Below, piece by piece: positions 16,297 through 23,743 of a DNA stretch of 64,000 bases. The DNA comes from Amycolatopsis tolypomycina (GTDB lineage: Bacteria; Actinomycetota; Actinomycetes; Mycobacteriales; Pseudonocardiaceae): positions 6,142,001 through 6,206,000 of the forward strand of contig NZ_FNSO01000004.1 of NCBI RefSeq assembly GCF_900105945.1, read 5' to 3'. The notes under the pieces are model-generated. The model was not told the origin of the DNA. It was given only the letters and a program-made list of their open reading frames with translations, and did not search any database. The first letter of the stretch is position 1, and each line of letters begins with the position of its first letter. Position numbers and translations under genes: made by a program.

Positions 16297-17045
16297 GCGA
16301 ACTTACCCAGCAGCCCGGCCGGCACCACGCGCATGACGACGCTCAGCGGCACCCACGGCCACGCCGGGACGTAGGCACGGGCGCGCTCGGCCTCGATCGC
16401 CTTGGCCAGCGCGCGGGCGCCGGTTTCGGCCTTGGCCAGGAACGGGTTCCGGCCGATCCGGTCGTTCATCTCCGACTCGATGTAGCCGGGCAGGACGTCG
16501 GTGACGGCGATGCCCTGGCGCTTGAGCTCGATCCGGGTGCCCTCGACGAACGCCGAGATCCCGGCCTTCGAAGCGGCGTACGCGGTGAGCTTGCCCGGAA
16601 ACGGGCGCAGCGCGCTGAACGAGGAGATGACGGCGAGGTGGCCGGCGCCCTGCTCGCGGAAGATCCCGGCGGCGGCCTCGATCTGCGCCGCGGCCGCGAC
16701 GAAGTTGACCTCGAGGGTCTGCCGGTTGGCGTCGAACCGGCCGGTGCCGACCCGCTGCCCCTTCCCGAGCCCGGCGTTCACGATCACCCGGTCGAGGGAC
16801 CCGAGCTCGGCGCGGAACTCCTCGAAGACGGTGAAGACGCGGTCGTGGTCGGTGACGTCGAGGGTGCGCGTGACGACCGTGATCCCCGGATGCGCCGCGG
16901 TCAGCTCGGCGGCCAGTTTCTCGAGCCGTTCGGTGCGCCGCGCGCACAGTGCGAGGTTGCGCCCCTTCGCCGCGAACTGGCGGGCCATGCCCTCGCCCAA
17001 CCCGCTGCTGGCGCCGGTGATCAGGATGTTCTTGCGGACGGCCAT
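16293..17045 (-). CDS. SDR family oxidoreductase
   Basis: A 250-aa SDR: TGASSGLG cofactor motif, NAGLG, and SSFSALRPFPGKLTAYAASKAG with Ser, Tyr and Lys of the active site. The C-terminal PLSVVMRVVPAGLLGKFA is hydrophobic, possibly a membrane-associated tail as in membrane-linked lipid SDRs. It is the first gene of the 17045-13659 operon. The ATG at 17045 seems leaderless (TAAGCT on the minus strand ends 6 nt upstream). A TTACT-CGCT-GGTAA operator-like site overlaps the promoter. Confidence 0.9.
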   Translation of the reverse strand: MAVRKNILITGASSGLGEGMARQFAAKGRNLALCARRTERLEKLAAELTAAHPGITVVTRTLDVTDHDRVFTVFEEFRAELGSLDRVIVNAGLGKGQRVGTGRFDANRQTLEVNFVAAAAQIEAAAGIFREQGAGHLAVISSFSALRPFPGKLTAYAASKAGISAFVEGTRIELKRQGIAVTDVLPGYIESEMNDRIGRNPFLAKAETGARALAKAIEAERARAYVPAWPWVPLSVVMRVVPAGLLGKFA

Positions 17046-17054
17046 GGGTGGAGC

Positions 17055-17068
17055 TTACTCGCTGGTAA
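17055..17068. promoter_or_regulatory. TTACT-N4-GGTAA operator overlapping the SDR promoter
   Basis: TTACTCGCTGGTAA is an inverted repeat (TTAC/GTAA arms) that overlaps the -10 box TAAGCT of the leaderless SDR transcript. Similar sites occur at 20061-20074 and 29313-29359. The shape suits a TetR-type regulator (inference). Confidence 0.55.
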
Positions 17069-17071
17069 CAA

Positions 17072-17113
17072 GACCGGTGGCCCGGCGCTGGGGGCGTCGC
17101 CGGGCCACCGGTC
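17072..17113. other. Orphan 16-bp perfect hairpin; largely empty gap 17046-17439
   Basis: GACCGGTGGCCCGGCG (17072-17087) pairs exactly with 17098-17113 around a 10-nt loop. It looks like a strong terminator but lies upstream of both flanking divergent genes, so no annotated transcript ends here. The rest of the 394-nt gap holds a candidate -10 TACGGT (17367-17372) and a 14-codon open frame (17403-17447) with a GGGGGA ribosome site whose stop overlaps the regulator start. I see no other gene. Confidence 0.6.
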
Positions 17114-17439
17114 ATCGCGCGGCCACACCGGCCGGTCGCACAACTCGGCCGGGTGAACCGGAGCCGGAACCGCTCGCGCGGCCGGTCGCACCTGCGCCCG
17201 GGTGGGCCGTGAGGGGGAGGCGGTGCCACCGGCGCAGGCAAGTCATACAAGCGCGTCGGCCCAGGCCGGGGCAATGGTTCACAGTTGCCAGTACTAGCCC
17301 GTTCGCCCGAGCGGCCGTCCCGGCGGCACGGCCGAAGAGGGGCGCGGGAAGCGCCGGGAAAACTGCTACGGTGCTCCGTGTCGGGGATCGTCGGGGGACG
17401 GCATGGGGCGGGTCGGGGTTTCAGCGATGGCGAGCAGCG

Positions 17440-18354
17440 GTGGGTGACGACCAGGAGAGCGGGCGCACCGAATTCGCGATCCAGTTGCGCGCGGCGATCG
17501 CCACGAGCGGGCTGTCGCTCGACCGGATCCAGGCGCGGCTGCGGGCCCGCGGCGTCGTCGTCAGCGTGACCGCGCTCAGCTATTGGCAGTCGGGCAAGCG
17601 GCAACCGGAGCGGCAGAGCTCGCTTTCGGCCGTCCGCACGCTCGAAGAGATCCTCGACGTCCCCGCCGGCGCCCTGCTCGGGTTGCTGCCGCCGCCGCGG
17701 CCCCGCGGCGGTGCCGGGAGGCGCCAAGCCGGCGGCGAGCCGATGTCGTTCCCGCGCGAGGTGCTGCAGCCGCTGCTGGAGAAGGTCGGGGCACCGCACG
17801 CGCTCGACCGCAGGCAGCCGCTCAAGATGGTCGGGCTGCACGACCTGTGCGAGATCGCCGCGGACGGCGGCCAGCGGGCCGTGACGGCGCGGGCGGTGTT
17901 CCAGGCCGCGGCGGACGGCCAGGACCGCTGGCTGCTGGTGTACACCCAGGACGACCCGGCGGCGGGCGTGCCGGAGCTGCACACGGTGCGCAACTGCCGG
18001 GTGGGCCGCGCCGAGATCGACGAGTCGCACGGCCTGCTCGTCGCCGAACTGCTCTTCGACCAGCCGATCAACCGCGGCGAGACGCACCTGATCGAGTACA
18101 CGCTGACCAACAGCGGGCCACCGTTCCCGGAGTGCCGCAACACCCACTACCGCGAGTTCCGCCGGCCGGTGCGCGAGTACCTGCTGGAGGTCAGGTTCGC
18201 CAGGGGCACGGCCCCGGAGCACTGCTGGCAGTACTCGCGCAACGGGGCGACCGGCACGCTGGCCCGCCGTCCCCTCAAGCTCGACGGCGAGGACGGCGTC
18301 CACGCGGTGACGTTCGACTTCGGGCCGGGCGTGTTCGGCATCGACTGGGACTGA
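17440..18354 (+). CDS. XRE-like regulator with conserved C-terminal domain of unknown function
   Basis: A 304-aa protein. Residues about 8-70 look like an XRE-type helix-turn-helix (FAIQLRAAIATSGLSLDRIQ, then SVTALSYWQSGKRQPER and a leucine-rich helix with LEEILDVPAG). A Pro/Gly/Arg linker follows, then a C-terminal domain of about 190 residues rich in beta strands (LLVYTQDDP, THLIEYTLTNSG, REYLLEVRFARG, VTFDFGPGVFGIDWD). I do not recognise that domain. The GTG at 17440 has only a weak ribosome site; a GTG at 17371 is in frame. A short upstream frame overlapping the start may couple translation. Confidence 0.75.
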   Translation: MGDDQESGRTEFAIQLRAAIATSGLSLDRIQARLRARGVVVSVTALSYWQSGKRQPERQSSLSAVRTLEEILDVPAGALLGLLPPPRPRGGAGRRQAGGEPMSFPREVLQPLLEKVGAPHALDRRQPLKMVGLHDLCEIAADGGQRAVTARAVFQAAADGQDRWLLVYTQDDPAAGVPELHTVRNCRVGRAEIDESHGLLVAELLFDQPINRGETHLIEYTLTNSGPPFPECRNTHYREFRRPVREYLLEVRFARGTAPEHCWQYSRNGATGTLARRPLKLDGEDGVHAVTFDFGPGVFGIDWD

Positions 18355-18371
18355 CCCGGGCAGCCCGGGTC
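18353..18371. terminator. Short hairpin between convergent genes
   Basis: GACCCGGGC-A-GCCCGGGTC. The stem can form with a GCAGC loop (7 bp) and spans the end of the regulator and the stop of the convergent acyl-CoA synthetase. Weak but well placed. Confidence 0.5.
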
Positions 18372-20004
18372 ACGACAGCCTGGTGCGCAGCACCTTCCCG
18401 GTCGCGTTGCGCGGCAGCTCGGCCAGGAACTCGACGTCCCGCGGCACCTTGTAGCGCGCCAGGTTCGCCTTGACGTACTCGCGGAGCTCGTCGGCGTCGA
18501 GGTCGGCCCCGTCGGCTTTCACCACGAACGCCTTGAGCCGCTGCCCGAACTCCGGGTCCTCGACGCCGATCACCGCCGCCTCGATCACGTCCTCGCGCTC
18601 GACGAGGAGGTTCTCCACCTCGATCGGGAACACGTTCTCGCCGCCGGAAACGATCATCTCGTCGTCGCGGCCGTCGATGAACAGCAGGCCGTCCTCGTCG
18701 AAGTGGCCGACGTCACCGCTGGAGAGCAGGCCGTCGATGATCTCCTTGTGGCGGCCGTCGGTGTAGCCACCGAAGCTGAGGCCGCTGCCGACGAACACCC
18801 GGCCGGTGACGTGCGGCTCGGTGATCTGGCGGCCCTTTTCGTCGTAGAGGGCCACCTTGCAGCCGACCGGCGCGCGGCCGACCGTGCCCGGCGCCTTCGC
18901 CCAGTCCTCCGGCGTCGCGACCGTGGCCACCGCGACCTCGGTCGAGCCGTAGAGGTTGTGCACGACCGGGCCGAACGCCTCGTTGGCCCGGTTGCCCAGG
19001 TCCGGCGAGAGCGCCGAGCCGGCGACGAAGATGATCCGCAACGCGGAGGTGTCGTACTTGTCCCGGACGTCCTTGGGCAGGTCGACGATGCGCTGCAGCA
19101 TGGTCGGCACCAGCACGAGCGCGGTGCACTTGTGCTCGGCGACGCCGCGCAGCGCCTCTTCGGGGTTGAACTTGCGCCGCATCACGACCTTCGAGCCGAG
19201 CGCGAAGGACAGGATGAACTGCGAGAGGCCGGTGCCGTGGAACAGCGGCGCGCCCATGTAGGTGGCCTCGCCCGACCGCAGCGGGATCCGGTCGAGGAAC
19301 TGCGCCGAGGCCAGCGCGGAGGTGTGCGGCCGCGGCGCGCCCTTCGGCGTGCCGGTGGTGCCGCTGGTCAGCAGCACGAACCCGCCCGGCTTGGCCGGCG
19401 CGGGCCACGGCCGGTCGTCGGTGCTGGCGATGATCTCGGCGAGCACCGGGACGGTCCGGTCGGTCAGGTCCGCGCCCGGGTCGACCCAGGCGAGGTAGCG
19501 GTCGACGCCCGCGGGGATCGCGTCGAGCAGGCCGGTGAACTCCTGGTCGTAGACGATCGCCGTGACGCCTTCGCGCTCGGCGACGTCGGTCAGCTGCGGC
19601 TTGGCGAACCCGGTGTTCATCAGCAGCAACCGGACGCCGAGCTTGCCCGACGCGGCCATCGTGATGACCAGGCCGCGGTGGTCGCGGCAGAGCGCGGCGA
19701 CGACCTGGCCGGGTTTGATGCCGCGCTCGGACCAGGCCCTGGCCAGCGCGTTCGACTGGTCGTCGAGCTGCTTGTAGGTGAGCGGGCCGAGCTCGTCGAC
19801 GATGCCGACGGCGGCCGGGTCGCGGCGGGCGGAGATGTGGTTGGCGCCGGCGAACGGGCCGAACTTCCGCAACGCGACCAGCGAGCGCACGCCTTCGTCG
19901 ACCCTGGGGAAGGGGACGAGGCCCGCCCGCCGCATCACGTCGACGCTGCGCACCGTCTCGGTCACCTTGTCCGCCATCGTCGTGGCGAGCGCGACCAGGC
20001 TCAT
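18370..20004 (-). CDS. Acyl-CoA synthetase (FadD-like AMP-forming)
   Basis: A 544-aa acyl-CoA ligase making acyl-CoA from a fatty or other carboxylic acid through an acyl-AMP intermediate. Motifs are LLTSGTTGTPKGAPRPH (P-loop), LYGSTEVAVATVATPEDW, SGDVGHFDEDGLLFIDGRDDEMIVSGGENVFP and the catalytic Lys in LPRNATGKVLR. The ATG at 20004 has GGAGG upstream. There is a TTACT-N4-GGTAG operator-like site in its leader, related to that before the SDR operon, so coregulation is plausible. Chain-length preference is unknown. Confidence 0.93.
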   Translation of the reverse strand: MSLVALATTMADKVTETVRSVDVMRRAGLVPFPRVDEGVRSLVALRKFGPFAGANHISARRDPAAVGIVDELGPLTYKQLDDQSNALARAWSERGIKPGQVVAALCRDHRGLVITMAASGKLGVRLLLMNTGFAKPQLTDVAEREGVTAIVYDQEFTGLLDAIPAGVDRYLAWVDPGADLTDRTVPVLAEIIASTDDRPWPAPAKPGGFVLLTSGTTGTPKGAPRPHTSALASAQFLDRIPLRSGEATYMGAPLFHGTGLSQFILSFALGSKVVMRRKFNPEEALRGVAEHKCTALVLVPTMLQRIVDLPKDVRDKYDTSALRIIFVAGSALSPDLGNRANEAFGPVVHNLYGSTEVAVATVATPEDWAKAPGTVGRAPVGCKVALYDEKGRQITEPHVTGRVFVGSGLSFGGYTDGRHKEIIDGLLSSGDVGHFDEDGLLFIDGRDDEMIVSGGENVFPIEVENLLVEREDVIEAAVIGVEDPEFGQRLKAFVVKADGADLDADELREYVKANLARYKVPRDVEFLAELPRNATGKVLRTRLS

Positions 20005-20060
20005 CCGGGCACCTCCGTTGCTGCGGGAAGAGAGCTGACGCCGTACCGGCGGTATGAGAG

Positions 20061-20074
20061 CTACCGGAGAGTAA
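20061..20074. promoter_or_regulatory. TTACT-N4-GGTAG operator upstream of acyl-CoA synthetase
   Basis: On the minus strand the site reads TTACTCTCCGGTAG, matching 11 of 14 positions of the site at 17055-17068. A smaller palindrome, TACC-GGC-GGTA, lies just downstream at 20044-20054. Confidence 0.5.
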
Positions 20075-20132
20075 ACCAAGGGTAGGCCGAACGCACCAGC
20101 CCGCGAGCGGTCAGAAACTGGCAATCACATCC

Positions 20133-20165
20133 GGGGCTTCGCCCCAGGGCGGGGGCTCCGCCACC
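20133..20165. repeat. Double GC-rich stem-loop (REP-like)
   Basis: GGGGCTTCGCCCC (20133-20145) forms a 4-5 bp stem with a stable TTCG-type loop. It is followed by GGGCGGGGGCTCCGCCACCC (20147-20165), a second near-perfect stem. The pair lies between divergent genes and resembles dispersed GC-rich intergenic elements of actinomycetes rather than a terminator for either gene. Confidence 0.5.
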
Positions 20166-20209
20166 CGCGGCCCCCGAAAAATGTCGGTGGTGGTCGGCAT
20201 GATGTCCGA

Positions 20210-21898
20210 GTGCAGGTGATCGCGGGACGAGAGGAGGACGGCAGCTTCACCGTGCACACGCCTTCGGACACGGTGTCCGGCCTGGACGAGGCGGCTTTCG
20301 CGAGGCTGGCGCGGGAGCTGGAGTCGTCGCTGGCACCGCGGTGGGTGTTCCCGTCGGCGGAGCGGACGTACCCGGTGCTGATGGCGGCTGGGCTGCGGGT
20401 GCGCCGGTGCTACGACCTCGAGCTGGCCGAGGGGCTGCTGCTGGCGTACGAGGGCGTGGCAGAGCAGTCGCGGAGCCTGCGCGCGGCCTGGGCCAGGGCG
20501 AACGGCGAGGAGCCGCCGCCCGAGCAGTCCGCCGTCGAGCTGGCGCAGCCGACGCTGTTCGAGACGCGGGTGCCGACGCTGCCCGAGGGCGTGACGGTCG
20601 TCACGGCGGTGCGGCGCGTCCTCGCGGAGCAGGAGCGGCGGGTGGCGGCCACCGGGCACCCGGACCGGATGCGGCTGCTGCTGGCCGCGGAGTCGGCGAG
20701 CGCGCTGGCCGCGGCGGAGATGTCGGCCGACGGCCTGCCGTGGCGTGCCGACGTGCACGAGGCGCTGCTGGCCGCGCGGCTGGGGCCGCGGGTGCCGGCC
20801 GGGCAACGGCCGAAGGCCCTGGTCGAGCTGGGCGCGAAGATCAGCGAGGCGTTCGGCGGGCGGCCGGTCAACCCGGACTCGCCGCCGAGCGTGGTCCGGG
20901 CGCTGGCCCGCGAGGGGATCGAGGTGCCGGCGGCGCGGAAGTACCTGCTGCGCGGGATCGACCACCCGGCGGTCGGGCCGTTGCTGGAGTACAAGGAGCT
21001 GTCCCGGCTGTTCGCGGCGAACGGCTGGGCGTGGCTCGAAGAGTGGGTGCACGACGGGCGCTTCCGGCCGCACTACGTCGTCGGCGGCGTGGTGACCGGG
21101 CGGTGGGCGAGCCGCGGCGGCGGGGCGTTGCAGATCCCGAAGGTGCTGCGGACGTGCGTCCGGGCGGACCCGGGCTGGAAGCTCGTGGTGGCGGACGCGG
21201 CGCAGCTGGAGCCCCGGGTGCTCGCGGCCCTGTCGGGCGACCGGCGGCTGGCCGATGTCGCGGCGGCGACGGACCTGTACGCCCGGCTGGCCGAGGCCCT
21301 GTTTTCGGGCGCCCGCTGGGTGCCGGCGGCGGACGACGACCGCGACGACCGGGCGCGCGCGAAGATCGCGATGCTGTCGGCGATGTACGGCGGCACGTCC
21401 GGCGAGGCGGGACCGCTGCTGGCGTTGCTGCGCCAGCGGTTCCCGGACGCGGTGTCCTATGTGGAGCGGGCAGCACAGGCGGGCGAGCGCGGCGAGCGGG
21501 TCCGGTCCCGGCTGGGCCGCACCTCACCGGCGCCGTCGGCGGCGTGGCGTGCGCTGACGGGCGGGCTGGCGTCGGACGAAGCCGGAGAGCTGAAGGCCCG
21601 GCGGGCCTCCCGCGGCTGGGGCCGGTTCACGCGCAACTTCGTCGTCCAGGCAAGCGCGGCCGACATGACGGCGGTGATGCTGGCGACCCTCCGCACCCGC
21701 TTGCCGTCACCCGCCCATCTGGTCTTCTTCCAGCACGACGAGGTCATCGTCCACACCCCGGCCGAGCTGGCCGGCGAGGTCGCGACCGCGATCACGGACT
21801 CGGTCACGGAGGCGGCGCGAATGCTGTTCGGCCCGGCCTGCCCGGTCCGCTTCCCGATGCACACGGCCGCGGTCGACACCTACGCCGACGCCAAGTAA
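20210..21898 (+). CDS. PolA-like protein (family A DNA polymerase with degenerate exonuclease domain)
   Basis: A 562-aa protein related to DNA polymerase I but lacking the 5' nuclease. The polymerase motifs are recognisable: motif A VVADAAQLEPRVLAALSG (standard DYSQIELR is altered but the first Asp stays), motif B DRARAKIAMLSAMYGG and motif C FFQHDEVIVHTP. The N-terminal third aligns only loosely with a 3'-5' exonuclease: RCYDLELAEGLLLAYEG remains, while the first Asp-x-Glu motif is not visible. Proofreading is therefore doubtful. The GTG at 20210 is the best start. Such proteins are common in actinobacteria as accessory polymerases; the role is unproven. Confidence 0.85.
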   Translation: MQVIAGREEDGSFTVHTPSDTVSGLDEAAFARLARELESSLAPRWVFPSAERTYPVLMAAGLRVRRCYDLELAEGLLLAYEGVAEQSRSLRAAWARANGEEPPPEQSAVELAQPTLFETRVPTLPEGVTVVTAVRRVLAEQERRVAATGHPDRMRLLLAAESASALAAAEMSADGLPWRADVHEALLAARLGPRVPAGQRPKALVELGAKISEAFGGRPVNPDSPPSVVRALAREGIEVPAARKYLLRGIDHPAVGPLLEYKELSRLFAANGWAWLEEWVHDGRFRPHYVVGGVVTGRWASRGGGALQIPKVLRTCVRADPGWKLVVADAAQLEPRVLAALSGDRRLADVAAATDLYARLAEALFSGARWVPAADDDRDDRARAKIAMLSAMYGGTSGEAGPLLALLRQRFPDAVSYVERAAQAGERGERVRSRLGRTSPAPSAAWRALTGGLASDEAGELKARRASRGWGRFTRNFVVQASAADMTAVMLATLRTRLPSPAHLVFFQHDEVIVHTPAELAGEVATAITDSVTEAARMLFGPACPVRFPMHTAAVDTYADAK

Positions 21899-21904
21899 CC
21901 GGTT

Positions 21905-21934
21905 CCGGCCGCCCCCGGGCTTGGGAGCGGCCGG
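21905..21934. terminator. Terminator hairpin between convergent genes
   Basis: CCGGCCGC (21905-21912) pairs with GCGGCCGG (21927-21934), with extra C/G pairs inside the loop. It lies 6 nt after the PolA-like stop and 8 nt before the convergent sialidase-fold gene stop. Confidence 0.7.
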
Positions 21935-21942
21935 TCCAGCCA

Positions 21943-23646
21943 CTACGGGAACATCGGCAGAGTCTGCGTCCCGACGTCCTGGTTCGGCAATGTCTTCCGC
22001 GGGTTGCCGCGGAAGTCCGTCCACACCGGGTGCAGCCGGAAGTCCGCGCCGACCGCCGCGGCCGTGTAGTCGCCGATGAACACGCCCTGGAGCTCCTTGC
22101 CCGTCTCCGCTCCCGTCGACACGAACTGGACCTGCGGGTTCGCCGTCTGCGTCGTGATCCTCCGCAGTGGCGACAACCCGTCGCCCCAGCCCATCGCGTA
22201 CGCGTAGTCCAGGCCGATGCCGCTCGGGTCGTACGCGCGCGTGTACGTCGTCACCGCCACCCGGCCGGCGATCGCCGCCACCGCCGGGAACACCTCGTCG
22301 GCCGCCGTTCCCACCTGCACCGGCTTCGACCAGCCGTGGCGGCCGTCCGAGCCGCTCAGGAAGGCGTCTCCGTTCGTCTTCACCGACTCGCCGTCGCGGT
22401 AGACGCCGTTGCGGTCGTCGGCCCAGGTCACCCACAAGTGGTCCGTCACGCGGTCGTACGTCAACTGCGGGAAGCTGTTGACGCGGAAGTTCTCGCCGGT
22501 CAGGGCATTGTTGGCGACGTCCTCGTCGACCGGGAAGTCGAAGTCGAGCCCCACTTCGGTGTGCCGGAACGTCCGGCCGCCGTCGCGGGACGTCGCCACC
22601 GCCACCGCGTCGTGGTCGGCCGGCTGGTCGCACGCCGCCGTTGCGCACACCGACGTCTCGTACGCCACCTGGAGCGTTCCGTCGCGGGTCACCACCGGGT
22701 TCGAGCCGCTGCCGAACGGCGTGATCCCGCCCGGAAACCCGTTCAGCGACGGCGAAATCCGGCGCATCGGCGACCACGTCCGGCCGAAGTCGCGAGACTT
22801 CGACAGCACGATCGGCGATTCGACGAACGCGCCGGACGCGTCGTAGGTGAACTGCGTCCACGTCACGTAAACGTCGCCGGACACCGGGTCGGCGGCGATC
22901 CACTCCTTGTCGTTGAAGATCCTCGCCGGCGTCGGCGTGCCCGCCGGGGTGACGCCGTCGAGGTGCAGGACCGCCGGGTCGCCGAAACTGCGGCCGCCGT
23001 CGTGGGACACCGACACCGCGATGCCGCTGGCCGACTGCTGGTCGTCCGGCACCGCCGCGCGGCTGAACACGAGCGTCGCGTAGTACACCGTGTTGTGCGG
23101 CCCGAACGCGATCGCCGGGTCACCGGCCGCATCCATGGAGGACAGTGGCGCGGCCGCTCCGGTCGGGTAGTCCAGGTGCGGCAACTGGACGTTCGCCCAG
23201 GTCCGGCCGCCGTCGAACGACGTGTAGGCGAAGCCGCCGGAGTCGTTGCGGGCCTCGCGCGTGTTGTACAGCCGGTAGTCGTTCGCCCCGGCGACGATGT
23301 TGCGCGGGTTCTCCGGGTTGACCGCGACGGTGGTCTCGTTCTGGGCCGTGCTGCAGCCGGTCTGGCTGCCCGTCGGCACGATGGTGTCGCCGTCGATGAC
23401 GTCGGTGTTCGGCGCGAGCGGCCGGTAGGGGTTCGGCTTGCCGAGGTAGGTCTGGCAGAGCGCGGACAGCGCTGGATCGTCGCTGTCCTCGTCCTCCCCC
23501 TCGGCGAACTGCTCCTTGAGCAGCGGGTTCGGGACGTTGTGCCGCGCCTCGGCCGCGTGCGCGGCGGGCGCGAAGAGGAACGGCAACAGCAGCGCGGTGC
23601 AGACGGCGAAGATTCTTCGCCTGGCGGACGAAACACCCAAGGACAT
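21943..23646 (-). CDS. Secreted sialidase-fold (Asp-box beta-propeller) protein
   Basis: A 567-aa protein with a Sec signal: basic ARRRIF, hydrophobic AVCTALLLPFLFAPAA, then AHA-A cleavage. The mature protein has at least four Asp-box repeats (SFDGGRTW, SHDGGRSF, SRDFGRTW, SRDGGRTF), the hallmark of sialidase/BNR propellers. The sialidase arginine triad is not obvious, so catalytic sialidase activity is unproven; it may be a binding propeller or another exo-glycosidase. It has an acidic stretch (EGEDEDSDD) soon after the signal. The ATG at 23646 has GGAAAGG upstream. Confidence 0.85.
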   Translation of the reverse strand: MSLGVSSARRRIFAVCTALLLPFLFAPAAHAAEARHNVPNPLLKEQFAEGEDEDSDDPALSALCQTYLGKPNPYRPLAPNTDVIDGDTIVPTGSQTGCSTAQNETTVAVNPENPRNIVAGANDYRLYNTREARNDSGGFAYTSFDGGRTWANVQLPHLDYPTGAAAPLSSMDAAGDPAIAFGPHNTVYYATLVFSRAAVPDDQQSASGIAVSVSHDGGRSFGDPAVLHLDGVTPAGTPTPARIFNDKEWIAADPVSGDVYVTWTQFTYDASGAFVESPIVLSKSRDFGRTWSPMRRISPSLNGFPGGITPFGSGSNPVVTRDGTLQVAYETSVCATAACDQPADHDAVAVATSRDGGRTFRHTEVGLDFDFPVDEDVANNALTGENFRVNSFPQLTYDRVTDHLWVTWADDRNGVYRDGESVKTNGDAFLSGSDGRHGWSKPVQVGTAADEVFPAVAAIAGRVAVTTYTRAYDPSGIGLDYAYAMGWGDGLSPLRRITTQTANPQVQFVSTGAETGKELQGVFIGDYTAAAVGADFRLHPVWTDFRGNPRKTLPNQDVGTQTLPMFP

Positions 23647-23743
23647 CGGAAAGTCCTTTCCCAGGAAGGTCTCCAGCCGCCCCAGGCTTGACCCGCGCGC
23701 GGACGCGGTCAACCGACGGAAGTTCGAAGCCGGACATTCCCCC

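Noticed and set aside
21943..23646. Confirmed sialidase
   Set aside because: Asp-boxes show the propeller fold but the catalytic arginine triad and Tyr/Glu pair could not be located.
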